A stretch of 64,000 nucleotides of DNA from JACOMS01 sp051252005 (GCA_051252005.1 JBPOEZ010000003.1:372001-436000), one strand, 5' to 3'; shown: positions 1 through 9,371, numbered from the stretch's first letter. The notes: generated by a model not told the origin, from the sequence alone. Program-made: numbers and translations.

Positions 1-1
1 G

Positions 2-1033
2 ATCAATGACATTGCCGATTCTGCCGCTCTGGCAGGCGCGTCAGCATCCGAGCTTAGCAACACGCAGCGTGAAAAGGTCGTTCAGGACTATATCACCGCC
101 AATAGCGGCCCAGAGCTTTTGTCCCTTATGGACGGCTCGCCTGTGATTAAGTTTGACGATGCGCAAAAAGAAGTCAGCGTTACGTTTGGCGTAAACACTC
201 AACCACTTTTTGGCAAAGTTTTGGGCAAAAGCAGCCTTCCCTTAAATACAAAGAGCGTCGCGTCCTATGCGGATGAGAGCGTTAGTCCCGTCACGGTCGC
301 CTTCGCGCTTGACGTCTCGGGTTCTATGAACTGGAATACGAGCGACGGAGCCGTGAAAATTGACGCGCTGAAAGACAGCGTCGCGCTGCTTTTCCGCGAG
401 ATTGAAGCCGAAATGGACACACCCGCAGACCTTACGAAAACACTTCGGACGGGCATGTCTTCTTATAATACAGGCATTACTAAGCGTCAGCCTATGGGCT
501 GGGGCTGGAACGGTCTTGACCGCGCCGTAAACCGCCTATCGGCTGGCGGAGGTACAAATTCGACGAGTTCGCTGACTTACGCTCATAACCAAATCTTGCA
601 AGATCGTCAGTACCGACAGCTTAACGATCCATCCTATAACCCATCTCTCGCCAAAGAATATGTGGTGTTCATGACCGACGGCGACAACAACCGAAACTCA
701 TGGGACGACGCCTCTTATACGGAGTGCGCGGCGATGCAGAATGACGGCATTGAAGTCTTCACCATCGCTTTCGCTGCGCCCGAGAAAGGACAAGCCCTGT
801 TGATGGATTGCGCGTCTCGCAATGACCTAACCCCGATTAAAACTAGCGCCGATACATGCCGAGGCACCTACATGACAGGTTCAAACCCTACGGGAATGGA
901 CGACTGCAAAACCCATATCGCGCCGCTAAAAACGCAGCACTTCTTTGATGCTAGTGACGCGGGCGCTTTCAAAGACGCCTTCCGCAACATCGGCAAAGAG
1001 ATCGTCGAACGCGGCGTGCGGATCAAAGCATAG
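2..1033 (+). CDS. TadG-like Flp pilus-assembly protein with VWA domain (5' partial)
   Basis: The reading frame is open from the left window edge, so the start is missing and the TTG/ATG near 119-128 are internal. The first visible residues (an 'ADSAALAGA' stretch) match the TadE/TadG N-terminal region that follows the single membrane helix. A von Willebrand A domain follows, with the MIDAS motif DVSGS at about residue 104 of the fragment and 'MTDGDNN' further on. TadG-family proteins are secreted or membrane-anchored components linked to tight-adherence (Flp) pili. The C-terminus ends in a short 'IVERGVRIKA' helix typical of these proteins. No other tad gene is visible, so a tad cluster may lie to the left. 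A bidirectional terminator follows. Confidence 0.75.
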   Translation: MNDIADSAALAGASASELSNTQREKVVQDYITANSGPELLSLMDGSPVIKFDDAQKEVSVTFGVNTQPLFGKVLGKSSLPLNTKSVASYADESVSPVTVAFALDVSGSMNWNTSDGAVKIDALKDSVALLFREIEAEMDTPADLTKTLRTGMSSYNTGITKRQPMGWGWNGLDRAVNRLSAGGGTNSTSSLTYAHNQILQDRQYRQLNDPSYNPSLAKEYVVFMTDGDNNRNSWDDASYTECAAMQNDGIEVFTIAFAAPEKGQALLMDCASRNDLTPIKTSADTCRGTYMTGSNPTGMDDCKTHIAPLKTQHFFDASDAGAFKDAFRNIGKEIVERGVRIKA

Positions 1034-1073
1034 AGCCCCAAACCGCCGAAACGTCCTACGAAATTAAGATAAT

Positions 1074-1109
1074 AAAAAAGCGCCGCTAGGATTTTAACGG
1101 CGCTTTTTC
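1074..1109. terminator. Bidirectional rho-independent terminator
   Basis: Perfect 11-bp arms (1075-1085 and 1098-1108, core GCGCCG/CGGCGC) enclose a 12-nt loop. An A-run on the left arm and a T-run on the right arm let it work on both strands. It lies between the convergent TadG-like gene and the PilZ gene. Confidence 0.85.
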
Positions 1110-1137
1110 ATGCCTAAACGGCAAATGATATGACGTC

Positions 1138-1407
1138 TTACCCCGTAAACACGACACCGACAGCGCCGTATTTTCTCCAGACGAGTTTGCAAGTGTGAAC
1201 GACGTCATCATTGACCACCCGTACTTTGAAGCTTTTCGGAAGAAACTTTGTATTGACCATGTCAAGCTGCGCGCCCGTACGGGACATGTTACGCATGATG
1301 CCGTCAAAGACGCCGCCATCATGCAGGATAATTCTGACCTTTTTAAACCTGAGCGTTCGCTCGCAAAACCGTCGTTCCGTATCAAAATTATCGTTATGCG
1401 CCCGCAT
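1138..1407 (-). CDS. PilZ-domain protein
   Basis: This 89-residue protein is essentially one PilZ domain. Near the N-terminus it has an ER-x4-R stretch (RRFCERTLR), and in the middle the 'NMSRTGAQL' signature, equivalent to the D/NxSxxG c-di-GMP contact. Stand-alone PilZ domains are usually c-di-GMP receptors that control motility, adhesion or polysaccharide output. The usual RxxxR motif is only loosely present, so ligand binding is inferred. The gene lies downstream of the serine hydrolase on the same strand, with a GC-rich stem-loop between them (1446-1469). Confidence 0.75.
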   Translation of the reverse strand: MRAHNDNFDTERRFCERTLRFKKVRIILHDGGVFDGIMRNMSRTGAQLDMVNTKFLPKSFKVRVVNDDVVHTCKLVWRKYGAVGVVFTG

Positions 1408-1445
1408 GTAAAACTCCCAGAATATTATCCCAAGGTTTATGCAAG

Positions 1446-1469
1446 CGCCGCGCCAGATTTAGCGCGGCG
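1446..1469 (-). other. GC-rich stem-loop between serine hydrolase and PilZ genes
   Basis: Perfect 8-bp arms CGCCGCGC and GCGCGGCG enclose an 8-nt loop. No T-run follows on either strand, so it is not a canonical intrinsic terminator. It could attenuate read-through or stabilise the 3' end of the hydrolase mRNA. Confidence 0.45.
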
Positions 1470-1501
1470 GTCAGATTTTGGAGACGCATCTCGCCTAAGT
1501 G

Positions 1502-2710
1502 TTATTTGGCTGAATAATACTCTGCGAGGGAGCGGAACATATCGATATTGACGTTCATAGAATGGCCGTAGCCTTCCATAGAATATGAAAAAGTCCGGTG
1601 CGCCGCGTTTTTCGCGATGACGATATTGGCTTCAGGATTGACGTAAATATATTGCCCGTAAATGCCAACGGCGAAGAAGTCGCCTTTATTCGGCCCCTCC
1701 TGAGGCATAGGCACCCACCACTGATAGCCGTAACCCACACCTCGGTCAGACATGGACGGAGCAGAGAAACGTGTGGAATCTGCGACCCATTCCGCGGGCA
1801 CGACTTGTTTGCCGTTCCATTGACCTTTTTGCAGGAAGAGCTGCCCAAATTTCGCGTAATCCCTTGTCCGCAAATTCAGCCCGCCAAGGGCAAAAGCTAC
1901 GTTCTCGCCGTCCGTGAGATAATACGGCGCCTTGCCAAAGCCGAGATTGGCCCCGTAAGTTTCGTTAAACATCGTGTGTAAGGATTTACCCGTAGCCGCC
2001 CGTAAAACCATCGCGGCGACATGCGTATCAATAGAGACATACTGCCACCTTGTGCCTGGCTCGGTCTCGCGCTCGGTCAGACCGGCCGCGAAGGCGTCCA
2101 TAGATTGGCCAAGACCCAAGACGCGGCCCATTTTATTAATGTCGGACTTAGGGTCCATATAGTCTTCGTTAAACTTCACGCCGCTGGCCATATTAAGAAC
2201 ATTGCGGATGCTCGCGCCTTCATAAGCGCTACCCTTAAACGCTGGTACATAGGTTTCGACCGTATCATCAAGACTTATAATATCGCCGTCCTGCAAGGCT
2301 TGTCCGTACAGGCCCGACATAAAGGATTTCGCGACAGACCAGCTTATGCGAAGGTCATCTTTCTCCGTGCCGAGATAGTAGTTCTCGTTCAGGATTTTCC
2401 CGTCTCTAATAACGATAAAAGCCGTAGTCTCCATAAGCCCCAAGAGTTTTTCAAGGTTCTGATCCTTACCGGCGATCTTGACTGTTTCTGGTAGGGCCTC
2501 AGGCGCTTCGGGCCAGACGAACGGCTCGCCGCTGATCTCAAGATCATTGTGCAGGAAGGCCGCGTCCATATGGGAGAAGTTCTGAACAATTTTGTCTTCG
2601 TCAAACAATGAATTGACAGTTTTGAGACGCTGTATTTTCGTCCAGTTAAAGGCCGCAAAAATAGCAGCGACACCGATTAGCGCGATAAGCGCCCATAGAG
2701 TTTTTTTCAT
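1502..2710 (-). CDS. Serine hydrolase, class C beta-lactamase/DD-peptidase fold
   Basis: The 402-residue protein opens with one hydrophobic helix (residues 5-21), which could be an uncleaved anchor or signal peptide, so the domain probably sits in the periplasm. The catalytic SxxK motif is S125-VAK and the second motif is Y224-VS. A 'GYGYQWW' stretch in the C-terminal third is common in 6-aminohexanoate-dimer-hydrolase/EstB-like relatives of class C beta-lactamases. The substrate cannot be told from sequence; esterase, amidase and peptidase activities all occur in this family. The start overlaps the stop of the upstream Gfo/Idh/MocA gene by 4 bases (ATGA), so the two are probably co-translated. 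Confidence 0.8.
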   Translation of the reverse strand: MKKTLWALIALIGVAAIFAAFNWTKIQRLKTVNSLFDEDKIVQNFSHMDAAFLHNDLEISGEPFVWPEAPEALPETVKIAGKDQNLEKLLGLMETTAFIVIRDGKILNENYYLGTEKDDLRISWSVAKSFMSGLYGQALQDGDIISLDDTVETYVPAFKGSAYEGASIRNVLNMASGVKFNEDYMDPKSDINKMGRVLGLGQSMDAFAAGLTERETEPGTRWQYVSIDTHVAAMVLRAATGKSLHTMFNETYGANLGFGKAPYYLTDGENVAFALGGLNLRTRDYAKFGQLFLQKGQWNGKQVVPAEWVADSTRFSAPSMSDRGVGYGYQWWVPMPQEGPNKGDFFAVGIYGQYIYVNPEANIVIAKNAAHRTFSYSMEGYGHSMNVNIDMFRSLAEYYSAK

Positions 2711-3612
2711 AATTGTCCATCAACAATAAGCCCAGCTTTTAACGCTCGGAGCCCATTCCCCCCTGTTATGGCAACAGGTTTACCATCTAGAACAGCTTCT
2801 ACAAAGGCATTTGTCGCCGCGCCTAAACTATCTTTAGCCATAGGGTCTTCGCCGAAGTCTGCATTCAGATCAAAGGGCGTATCGTGTGCGAGTGTTTTTG
2901 CATTAAAATCGATATCCACTGTGCCGCTTGGATAGACCACCCGCATCTGGCGAGAGCTGGCCTCTTCCACGCGGCTAGCCTCAAGATGGGCATTAGCGCC
3001 TTTGAACTTTAGTTTCGCAAAGGCAGCGTCAGAAGTTTGCGACCTGACACAAAGCGACTCGCCCTCTATGGCGACCGGGTCCGATCCCATAAGCCACAAG
3101 ACCAAATCAAGATCGTGGGTCATCAAATCAAGTGTGACAGAAACATCTGTGCCGCGTGCAGAATAAGGCGAGAACCGATGTCCCGTAATTTGCAGAGGTT
3201 TTTCAGAGACACGGTTAAGACCAATGGCTTTTAAGACAAAGCGTTCCTGATGCCCGACTTGGACAATTAACTTCTTACGCTCTGCGAGATCAACAATTTG
3301 GGCCGCCGTTTCAACCGTGTCGGCAATCGGCTTTTCGATAAGCACATGCCGTCCCGCGTCTAAGGCCTTTAACGCCATTGTGCCGTGATGCGAAGCGGGA
3401 GCTGCGACGATAACGGCGTCCACATCAGCCAGCATCTGCTCATAAGCCGCATAAGCGCGCACCTTATGCTTCGCCGCTTGGCGTTTAGCTCCCGCATGAT
3501 CCGGATCATAAACACCGACAAAATCAATACGGTCATGCGCCGAGCATTTACCCGCATGATAGCCGCCAAAAACGCCTGCGCCGACGACGCCTAGTCTAAG
3601 TTTTTTAGTCAT
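2707..3612 (-). CDS. Gfo/Idh/MocA-family NAD(P)-dependent oxidoreductase
   Basis: The N-terminal Rossmann fold shows GAGVFGGYHA at residues 11-20. The 'EKPIADT' motif, which holds the family's conserved EKP lysine, is near residue 93. The C-terminal half is the GFO_IDH_MocA alpha/beta substrate domain. At 301 residues it is slightly short for the family (about 330-370). Members oxidise or reduce sugars, inositols and related cyclic compounds; no specific substrate can be assigned. The stop overlaps the start of the serine hydrolase by 4 bases, so this is the first gene of a two-gene operon. It diverges from the CurA-like gene across a 74-bp promoter region. Confidence 0.8.
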   Translation of the reverse strand: MTKKLRLGVVGAGVFGGYHAGKCSAHDRIDFVGVYDPDHAGAKRQAAKHKVRAYAAYEQMLADVDAVIVAAPASHHGTMALKALDAGRHVLIEKPIADTVETAAQIVDLAERKKLIVQVGHQERFVLKAIGLNRVSEKPLQITGHRFSPYSARGTDVSVTLDLMTHDLDLVLWLMGSDPVAIEGESLCVRSQTSDAAFAKLKFKGANAHLEASRVEEASSRQMRVVYPSGTVDIDFNAKTLAHDTPFDLNADFGEDPMAKDSLGAATNAFVEAVLDGKPVAITGGNGLRALKAGLIVDGQL

Positions 3613-3686
3613 GTGGCTATAAACCTCTATTCAGGGCGATTAGGCAACCCTATGTTAGCAACCTCACATGCACGAAAGGTTACGTT

Positions 3687-4715
3687 ATGTCACTGAAATC
3701 AACTGAAGTTCATCTCGCTCACTACCCTAAAGGTCTGCCAGCCATGGACACGTTTAAATTTGTTAAGGTTGACGTTCCGTCCCCGCAAGACGGCGAGGTC
3801 ACAGTCAAGAACCATTTCATGTCTGTTGATCCTTATATGCGCGGACGAATGACAGGCGTAGAGTCTTATGTTCCCCCGTTTCAAATCGGCGAAGCCATGA
3901 CTGGCGGCGCGGTAGGCGAAGTGATTGAAAGCCGCCACCCCGACTTCAAACCCGGCGATATGGTACTGTCTATGCGAGGATGGCGCGAAGCGTTTACGGC
4001 CTCTGTTGAAGACATGGCCGCCGAAAACTTTCGCACAATCGACACGTCTATGATCCCAGCGTCTGCCTATTTAGGCGTTGCAGGTATGCCGGGCCTAACC
4101 GCCTATGCTGGACTATATGATGTGGCCAAATTCAAAAAAGGCGACACGGTTTTAGTTTCCGGCGCGGCGGGGGCTGTGGGCTCCATCGTTTGCCAGCTGG
4201 CGAAGGCTGACGGCGCATATGTGGTGGGAATCGCCGGAAGTGATTCGAAGTGCGAATGGCTCAAATCACGCGGAGTCGATGCTGTCGTGAACTACAAAAC
4301 CGCAAAAAACATGACGGAAGCGCTGCAAAAAGCGGCGCCGCAAGGCATTGATGTCTTTTTTGAGAACGTTGGCGGAGACATATTAGAAGCAGCCCTTAAC
4401 GTCATGAATCCCTTTGGGCGCATTGCTATCTGCGGAATGATTGCGGCTTATAATGATGCCGAGCCTAAACCTGGCCCAAAAAACCTCATCAACATTGTCG
4501 GCAAGTCACTGAAAGTACAAGGTTTTATCGTCAGTCAGCACGTTCACGTCTTGCCTGATTTTATCGCTAAACTCGGCCCTGCGATGATGCGTGGACAAAT
4601 CGTGCCTCAAGAAACGATTATGGATGGCATCGAAAATGCCCCGGCCGCTTTCCTCCGGCTTTTTTCTGGGGATAAACAAGGTAAAATGCTCGTAAAGTTA
4701 ACGGAAAAAGGTTAA
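3687..4715 (+). CDS. Zinc-independent NADP-dependent oxidoreductase (CurA/LTB4 dehydrogenase-like MDR)
   Basis: This 342-residue medium-chain reductase shows the hallmark 'SVDPYMRGRM' near residue 48. The nucleotide motif 'GAAGAVGS' lies near residue 160, and 'FENVGG' near 226. The catalytic-zinc cysteines of alcohol dehydrogenases are absent. The family includes CurA, YncB and leukotriene-B4 12-hydroxydehydrogenase, which reduce alpha,beta-unsaturated carbonyls with NADPH. A role in detoxifying enals or enones is likely. The start ATG at 3687 follows 'GAAAGGTTACGTT', a reasonable ribosome-binding context. Confidence 0.85.
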   Translation: MSLKSTEVHLAHYPKGLPAMDTFKFVKVDVPSPQDGEVTVKNHFMSVDPYMRGRMTGVESYVPPFQIGEAMTGGAVGEVIESRHPDFKPGDMVLSMRGWREAFTASVEDMAAENFRTIDTSMIPASAYLGVAGMPGLTAYAGLYDVAKFKKGDTVLVSGAAGAVGSIVCQLAKADGAYVVGIAGSDSKCEWLKSRGVDAVVNYKTAKNMTEALQKAAPQGIDVFFENVGGDILEAALNVMNPFGRIAICGMIAAYNDAEPKPGPKNLINIVGKSLKVQGFIVSQHVHVLPDFIAKLGPAMMRGQIVPQETIMDGIENAPAAFLRLFSGDKQGKMLVKLTEKG

Positions 4716-4827
4716 AAAACCCCGTAAAAACACATGCATTAACGATTCATAAACCTTACTGGTTAGGATGTGTTAACGGCTTCATCAATATCGATTGGAG
4801 CTAAATCATCGACGACGGAGACTAACG

Positions 4828-5094
4828 ATGAACAAAAAAGAACTCGTAGCAGCACTCGCTGAAACTACAGGAACAACGCAAGCTCAGGCTGGCGAATTTT
4901 TGACCGCCTTTTGCGACACAGTCGTTGGTGAACTTAAGAATCAAAACACTGTAGCCATCCCAGGCTTTGGTCAGTTTATTTCTAAGCACCGCCCTTCACG
5001 CGAAGTTCGCGTTCCTGGCACTGACCGTACAACGATGAGCAAAGACAAGCACGTCACACAGTTTAAGCCATCTGCTGGCCTTAAAGATCTCTAA
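4828..5094 (+). CDS. HU-family DNA-binding protein
   Basis: The 88-residue protein begins MNKKELVAALA and carries the HU/IHF signature, here 'GFGQFISKHR', with the beta-arm 'REVRVPGT' after it. Length and organisation fit HU, which binds and bends DNA nonspecifically as a dimer and compacts the nucleoid. The ATG at 4828 is preferred over a start 33 bases upstream because a GGAG sits 9 bases ahead of it and the protein then begins exactly where HU proteins do. The upstream region has several TTAAC elements and a GATTC site. A strong intrinsic terminator follows. Confidence 0.9.
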   Translation: MNKKELVAALAETTGTTQAQAGEFLTAFCDTVVGELKNQNTVAIPGFGQFISKHRPSREVRVPGTDRTTMSKDKHVTQFKPSAGLKDL

Positions 5095-5121
5095 CATAGA
5101 CTCCCACCTATGAAGAGTATG

Positions 5122-5153
5122 ACCGCTCCGGCCCACACCGGAGCGGTTTTTTT
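5122..5153 (+). terminator. Intrinsic terminator of the HU gene
   Basis: 10-bp arms 5122-5131 and 5138-5147 (ACCGCTCCGG/CCGGAGCGGT) with a 6-nt loop are followed by a seven-T run, 28 bases past the HU stop. Confidence 0.9.
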
Positions 5154-5186
5154 GTATCTAAAATTTGACTTACCGTTTCGACGAAT

Positions 5187-5224
5187 AAAAAAAGCCAGAG
5201 GCTCCTGAGAGCCGCCGGCTTTGA
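5187..5224 (-). terminator. Intrinsic terminator of the DAHP synthase gene
   Basis: On the minus strand, arms AAAGCC-GGCGGCTC and GAGCCTCT-GGCTTT (one mismatch, loop TCAG) lead into a T-run (A-run 5187-5193 on the plus strand). It sits just downstream of the DAHP synthase stop. Confidence 0.85.
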
Positions 5225-5250
5225 TTTTAATCGGTTTATTTTGCGGTTTA

Positions 5251-6627
5251 CTAACCCGCTAGGCGCGCCGCTTCTTCTTTGCGGTAGCTGCCAAGTTCCT
5301 CAGCAATCAAGAACGCCAGTTCAAGCGCTTGATCAGCATTAAGACGCGGATCACAATGCGTGTGATAGCGTGATGACAGGTCCTCTTCGCGCACAGCGCG
5401 CGCAGAGCCGCCCAGACATTCCGTTACGTTTTGCCCCGTCATTTCAAAGTGAACCCCGCCAGGCCAGCAATTCTCAGAATGCAAAACCTGCATGAAGGTT
5501 TTCACTTCAGTCAAAATTTTGTTGAAAGGTCGCGTTTTATAGCCGCTATTGGTTTTCTCTGTATTGCCATGCATTGGATCACAAGACCAAACCACATGAC
5601 GTCCTTCGGCCTTAACCGCGCGCGCAAGCGCCGGAAGGCCTTTTGCGACTTTGTCATGGCCAAAGCGAGCAATAAGCGTCAAACGGCCCGGTTCATTGGC
5701 AGGGTTTAAAACGTCAATAAGCTTCAAGAGCGCATCAGGCGACATATCATCACTTATTTTCGTCGCAATCGGATTTTCAATGCCCCGGAAGAACTCAATA
5801 TGCGCCTCATCAAGACTACGGGTGCGATTGCCGATCCAAAGCATATGCGCCGACGTGTCATACCAGCGTCCGCTCGTACTATCGATCCGCGTCATAGCTT
5901 CTTCGTAGCCAAGCAGCAAGCCTTCGTGGCTTGTGTAATAATCTGTAGCGGCCATTTGCGGCGTGCTTTCCGGCGTTACGCCGCACGCTTCCATAAAGTC
6001 CATAGCGTCCGAAATTTTGTCGCAAAGGGCTTTATATTTCTCTGTCTGCTCGCCGCTAACGAAACCCAGTGTCCATTTATGAATGTTGCGCAGGTTCGCA
6101 TAACCACCGCTAGAAAATGCACGCAGTAGGTTGAGCGTCGATGCCGACTGACCATATGCCTTTAGAAGGCGCTCTGGGTCTGGGATCCGGCTCTCCGGCG
6201 TGAACGCCATGCCGTTTATATTATCACCGCGGTAGCTTGGCAGTGTCACACCGTCGCGAACTTCAATCGGAGCCGAGCGCGGCTTCCCGAATTGTCCGGC
6301 AATCCGGCCAACTTTTACAATCGGCTGCCCTGCGCCGTAAGTCAGAACAACGGCCATTTGCATCATCACGCGGAACATGTCGCGCAGATTGTCAGGATGG
6401 AACTCTTTAAAGCTTTCGGCGCAATCACCGCCTTGCAAAAGGAACGACTTCCCAAGCGCTACGTCGCCAAGGCGCGCCTTGAGGCGCCTGGCTTCGCCCG
6501 CGAACACGAGAGGCGGATAACCCTTAAGCGTCGCTTCGACTTCGGCAAGGTGCGCCGCATCGGGGTAATCTTCAGGAATGTGTTTTGCCGGCATTGAGCG
6601 CCAGCTGGAGGGGGTCCATTTCGTCAT
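5251..6627 (-). CDS. aroG: 3-deoxy-7-phosphoheptulonate synthase, class II
   Basis: The 458-residue protein matches the plant/actinobacterial class II DAHP synthase family along its length. Seen features include 'LLQGGDCAESF' near residue 82, 'VKVGRIAGQFGKPRS' near 121, 'WSCDPMHGNT' and 'GGVHFEMTGQNVTEC' in the C-terminal half. These hold the metal-binding Cys, His, Glu and Asp residues known for the family. It condenses phosphoenolpyruvate with erythrose 4-phosphate, the first step of the shikimate pathway. Class II is the usual form in Caulobacter-like bacteria. It is monocistronic, with its own terminator and a 93-bp gap before the next terminator upstream. Confidence 0.93.
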   Translation of the reverse strand: MTKWTPSSWRSMPAKHIPEDYPDAAHLAEVEATLKGYPPLVFAGEARRLKARLGDVALGKSFLLQGGDCAESFKEFHPDNLRDMFRVMMQMAVVLTYGAGQPIVKVGRIAGQFGKPRSAPIEVRDGVTLPSYRGDNINGMAFTPESRIPDPERLLKAYGQSASTLNLLRAFSSGGYANLRNIHKWTLGFVSGEQTEKYKALCDKISDAMDFMEACGVTPESTPQMAATDYYTSHEGLLLGYEEAMTRIDSTSGRWYDTSAHMLWIGNRTRSLDEAHIEFFRGIENPIATKISDDMSPDALLKLIDVLNPANEPGRLTLIARFGHDKVAKGLPALARAVKAEGRHVVWSCDPMHGNTEKTNSGYKTRPFNKILTEVKTFMQVLHSENCWPGGVHFEMTGQNVTECLGGSARAVREEDLSSRYHTHCDPRLNADQALELAFLIAEELGSYRKEEAARLAG

Positions 6628-6720
6628 CGGTCAATCCAACGCAATAATTTTTGTTTCAGCCGCGATTAATAGCACGGTTAAGGAAGATTTGACCAGAAGA
6701 ATATCAGGCAAGTTTCCAAT

Positions 6721-6757
6721 AAAAAGGCCGCCCTCTGAAAAACCAGAGAGCGGCCTC
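6721..6757 (-). terminator. Intrinsic terminator of the TonB-dependent receptor gene
   Basis: On the minus strand, arms AGGCCGCTCTCTG and CAGAGGGCGGCCT (one mismatch) with a short T-rich loop end in a T-run (A-run at 6721-6725 on plus). It lies 23 bases past the receptor stop. Confidence 0.85.
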
Positions 6758-6779
6758 AATTCAGATCGTGTTACTTAGG

Positions 6780-9371
6780 CTAGTCGAACGTGTAACGTGC
6801 GTTGATGCCGTATGTCCGCGGCTGGCTTGGATATCCGTTAATGATACCAAACTGCGCGACACCCGGGAACAATGTTGAGATATACTCATCATTAAACAGG
6901 TTCCGAGCCCAAATTTGCATGGAAACGCCATTATCGAAGTCGAGGCCTGCACTAGCATTAAAGAGCTTTTGTTCACGCTCTTCGTACCCAGGATAAGATC
7001 CTGTCGTTGTATAAAGCGGGTTAGCAGAAGCAGACACAGCGAGATTAGCAAGCGTTAGGTTAGTCGCCAAAGTGGTTGGGCCTTCATATTGGAAGTCACC
7101 ACGGAGATAACCCGTCATCCCGTTAGAGAAGTTATGGTTATACGTCGCGCCGAGTGAAAGACTTACTTCACTGATGTTATCAGGCGTATCACCTGTACGG
7201 TCAATGGAGACACCTGAAATCGGACCAGAAGCATTCTGATAATCCGTATATTCTGGATCAAGGAATGTACCCGCAAGCGTCACTTGGAAGTTATTAATCG
7301 GCTCATAACGCGCATCAAATTCGATACCGCGCACACGAGTTTCACCCGCATTTGTCAACACGAAGGATGTGCCCACAAAAGCGTTCTCTTGGAAGCCTTT
7401 CAGAGTTTGCTGGAAGACGGCCATATTAATTCCGCCGCGGTTGAACTTCGCCTTCAAGCCAGCTTCAAAAACCAACGCCTCTTCGGGGGCCGCGTAGCGC
7501 GTACCGTAGTTTTGGTTGGGCTGCTGAAGACCAGCCGCTGTAATCGCCGTTTGATCAGATGCAAATGGACGTGAGTCCCGAGACAGGTTCCAAGAAGAAG
7601 ACTTAAAGCCCGTTGCCGCACTGACATAAACGTTCAAATCATCATTCACTTCATAGCCTGCGCGCGCAAGCCAAGTCAGCTTGTCATCACGTGTTTGCCC
7701 GCTCTCAACCGAATTCGGGAAATCCAAGAATTGTGGCTGGAACTGAAGCGCCTGAAGTTGAGTAAGGTTAGAAGCCACACCTGCATTGATTGCAGCAGAT
7801 GTTCCTGGCGCTACGCCTTCAATGAATGCAATATTGGCTGGCGTTGCTGCCAAATTAGTATTGGCCGTGAACGCTTGTGCAAACAAGACTTGTGGCAATG
7901 TCGGATTGCCCGGCAAGCCTGTTGGATCTGTGAACAGGTCAACCGTAGAAAAGACATCATTATTGACCGTACCGCCCGTGACATCCTTAGCGTCATTTGT
8001 ATAGTTCAAGCCGCCAGTGATCGTCAGCCGGTCTGAAACATGATAATCAGCCGTTCCGAACAATGAATACGCTGTGTTAGACTGTGTGAAAGTCTCAACC
8101 ATTGCCGTATTGCCGCTAAAGAACGTACCCGGAGCAAACCCAAAGAGCGCTTCAAACGTCCCAAGAGTAGCCGCGCCGCCGGCGAGAACATCAATATAGG
8201 TTCGCAGATCAGAACCATATTCTAGGCCGCCAATCTGATCAACGTCCTCTAGGAAGAGGAAACCACCGACCATCCAGTCAAGGTTATTATCAGAATTAGA
8301 GGTTAAACGTACTTCTTGCGTGAAAGTCGACGTACTTTGATCACTACTAACAGCATCAAGAAGATTCAGACGATTGTAGTCAGCATCGGACGAAAAGGAA
8401 CTATCATTTTCGCGGAATGATGTGATCGACGTGATATCAAAGGCATCTAGCCCAAGATCAACGTGGAAGGAAACACCGTAATCATCAAGCGTGTTAACAG
8501 AATCGCTATTTTGGTAGGCCGTGTAAGTGAACGGGTCAGCAATGTTTGATGTCACATCACCGCCGCCAATGCCCATAAGAACGTTTGTTGTGACACTAGA
8601 AACCAAATTAGAGACAACACAGCAATTTTCGTCGAGCGTTGAGTAATCAGCGATCAAGCGCATAGAAAGATTGTCGGTTGGCTCATAGAGTGCTTGGCCG
8701 CGAATATTAAAACGATCGCGATCATTTACATCTGATAGAGCTGGATCAATCGACTCGGCATAACCGTCGCGCTTATTGATGCCTGCGCCAATGCTGACAG
8801 CCAGATCATCAGAGAGAGCGCCAGTTGCGTAAGCTTTGGCATTCCATGCACCGTAATTACCAGCGCCAATTTCGAAGTGAGCATATGGGTCAAAGCTAGG
8901 CTTTGCCGTTACAACACTAATAACACCCGCAGAGGCGTTTTTACCGAAAAGCGTAGATTGAGGGCCGTTAAGGACCTCGACGCGCTCTAGCTTTGGAAGG
9001 TCGCCGATAGAGGCGGCTGAGCGTGAACGATAAACACCGTCAATGAACACACCAACAGATGGCTCGATACCGGCATTGTTTGCGCCGTTACCAAAACCAC
9101 GAATGATGAAGTTTGTATTTTGTGAGTTTTGAAGCTGGTTAATCCGAAGTGACGGCACGACGCTTTGCAGGTCTTTAATATCTTTGATCGCTGCGCGGTC
9201 GATCGTCGCTTGGCTTGTTACAGACACGGCCACGGGCGTATCCTGAAGGGTCGTCGCCCGCTTTGTTGCGGTTACGATGATTTCGTCATCAAAACTTTGA
9301 GCGAATGCAGGTGCGGCTAAGCTTAGAGCCAAGAGCGCTGAAGTGCTGAGTAAAATGGATTGTTTGAGCAT
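6780..9371 (-). CDS. TonB-dependent outer-membrane receptor
   Basis: About 863 residues. The start is set at the ATG of MLKQSILL because a Sec signal peptide follows directly (hydrophobic core, APAFAQ cleavage site). Upstream in-frame residues are charged and unlike a leader. After the signal come a TonB-box-like 'DEIIVTATKR', a plug domain ('DTPVAVSV', 'IRGFGNGANNAG', 'VEVLNGPQSTLFGKNASAG') and a long beta-barrel. The 'GPQSTLFGKNASAG' form is typical of the Caulobacter/sphingomonad type that imports carbohydrates or other organic ligands as well as iron chelates. The substrate is unknown, with no neighbouring transporter or enzyme to hint at it. The last residues (ARYTFD) end in Asp where most barrels end in Phe. 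Confidence 0.88.
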   Translation of the reverse strand: MLKQSILLSTSALLALSLAAPAFAQSFDDEIIVTATKRATTLQDTPVAVSVTSQATIDRAAIKDIKDLQSVVPSLRINQLQNSQNTNFIIRGFGNGANNAGIEPSVGVFIDGVYRSRSAASIGDLPKLERVEVLNGPQSTLFGKNASAGVISVVTAKPSFDPYAHFEIGAGNYGAWNAKAYATGALSDDLAVSIGAGINKRDGYAESIDPALSDVNDRDRFNIRGQALYEPTDNLSMRLIADYSTLDENCCVVSNLVSSVTTNVLMGIGGGDVTSNIADPFTYTAYQNSDSVNTLDDYGVSFHVDLGLDAFDITSITSFRENDSSFSSDADYNRLNLLDAVSSDQSTSTFTQEVRLTSNSDNNLDWMVGGFLFLEDVDQIGGLEYGSDLRTYIDVLAGGAATLGTFEALFGFAPGTFFSGNTAMVETFTQSNTAYSLFGTADYHVSDRLTITGGLNYTNDAKDVTGGTVNNDVFSTVDLFTDPTGLPGNPTLPQVLFAQAFTANTNLAATPANIAFIEGVAPGTSAAINAGVASNLTQLQALQFQPQFLDFPNSVESGQTRDDKLTWLARAGYEVNDDLNVYVSAATGFKSSSWNLSRDSRPFASDQTAITAAGLQQPNQNYGTRYAAPEEALVFEAGLKAKFNRGGINMAVFQQTLKGFQENAFVGTSFVLTNAGETRVRGIEFDARYEPINNFQVTLAGTFLDPEYTDYQNASGPISGVSIDRTGDTPDNISEVSLSLGATYNHNFSNGMTGYLRGDFQYEGPTTLATNLTLANLAVSASANPLYTTTGSYPGYEEREQKLFNASAGLDFDNGVSMQIWARNLFNDEYISTLFPGVAQFGIINGYPSQPRTYGINARYTFD

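Noticed and set aside
4739..4753. CtrA-like box upstream of the HU gene (TTAA-CGATTCA-TAAA)
   Set aside because: One mismatch, and AT-rich spacers produce such near matches easily. The embedded GATTC is a GANTC site but too common to argue from alone.
6646..6681. TTAA pair upstream of the DAHP synthase gene
   Set aside because: The spacing between the TTAA elements is 8, not 7, and the gene has no known link to CtrA.
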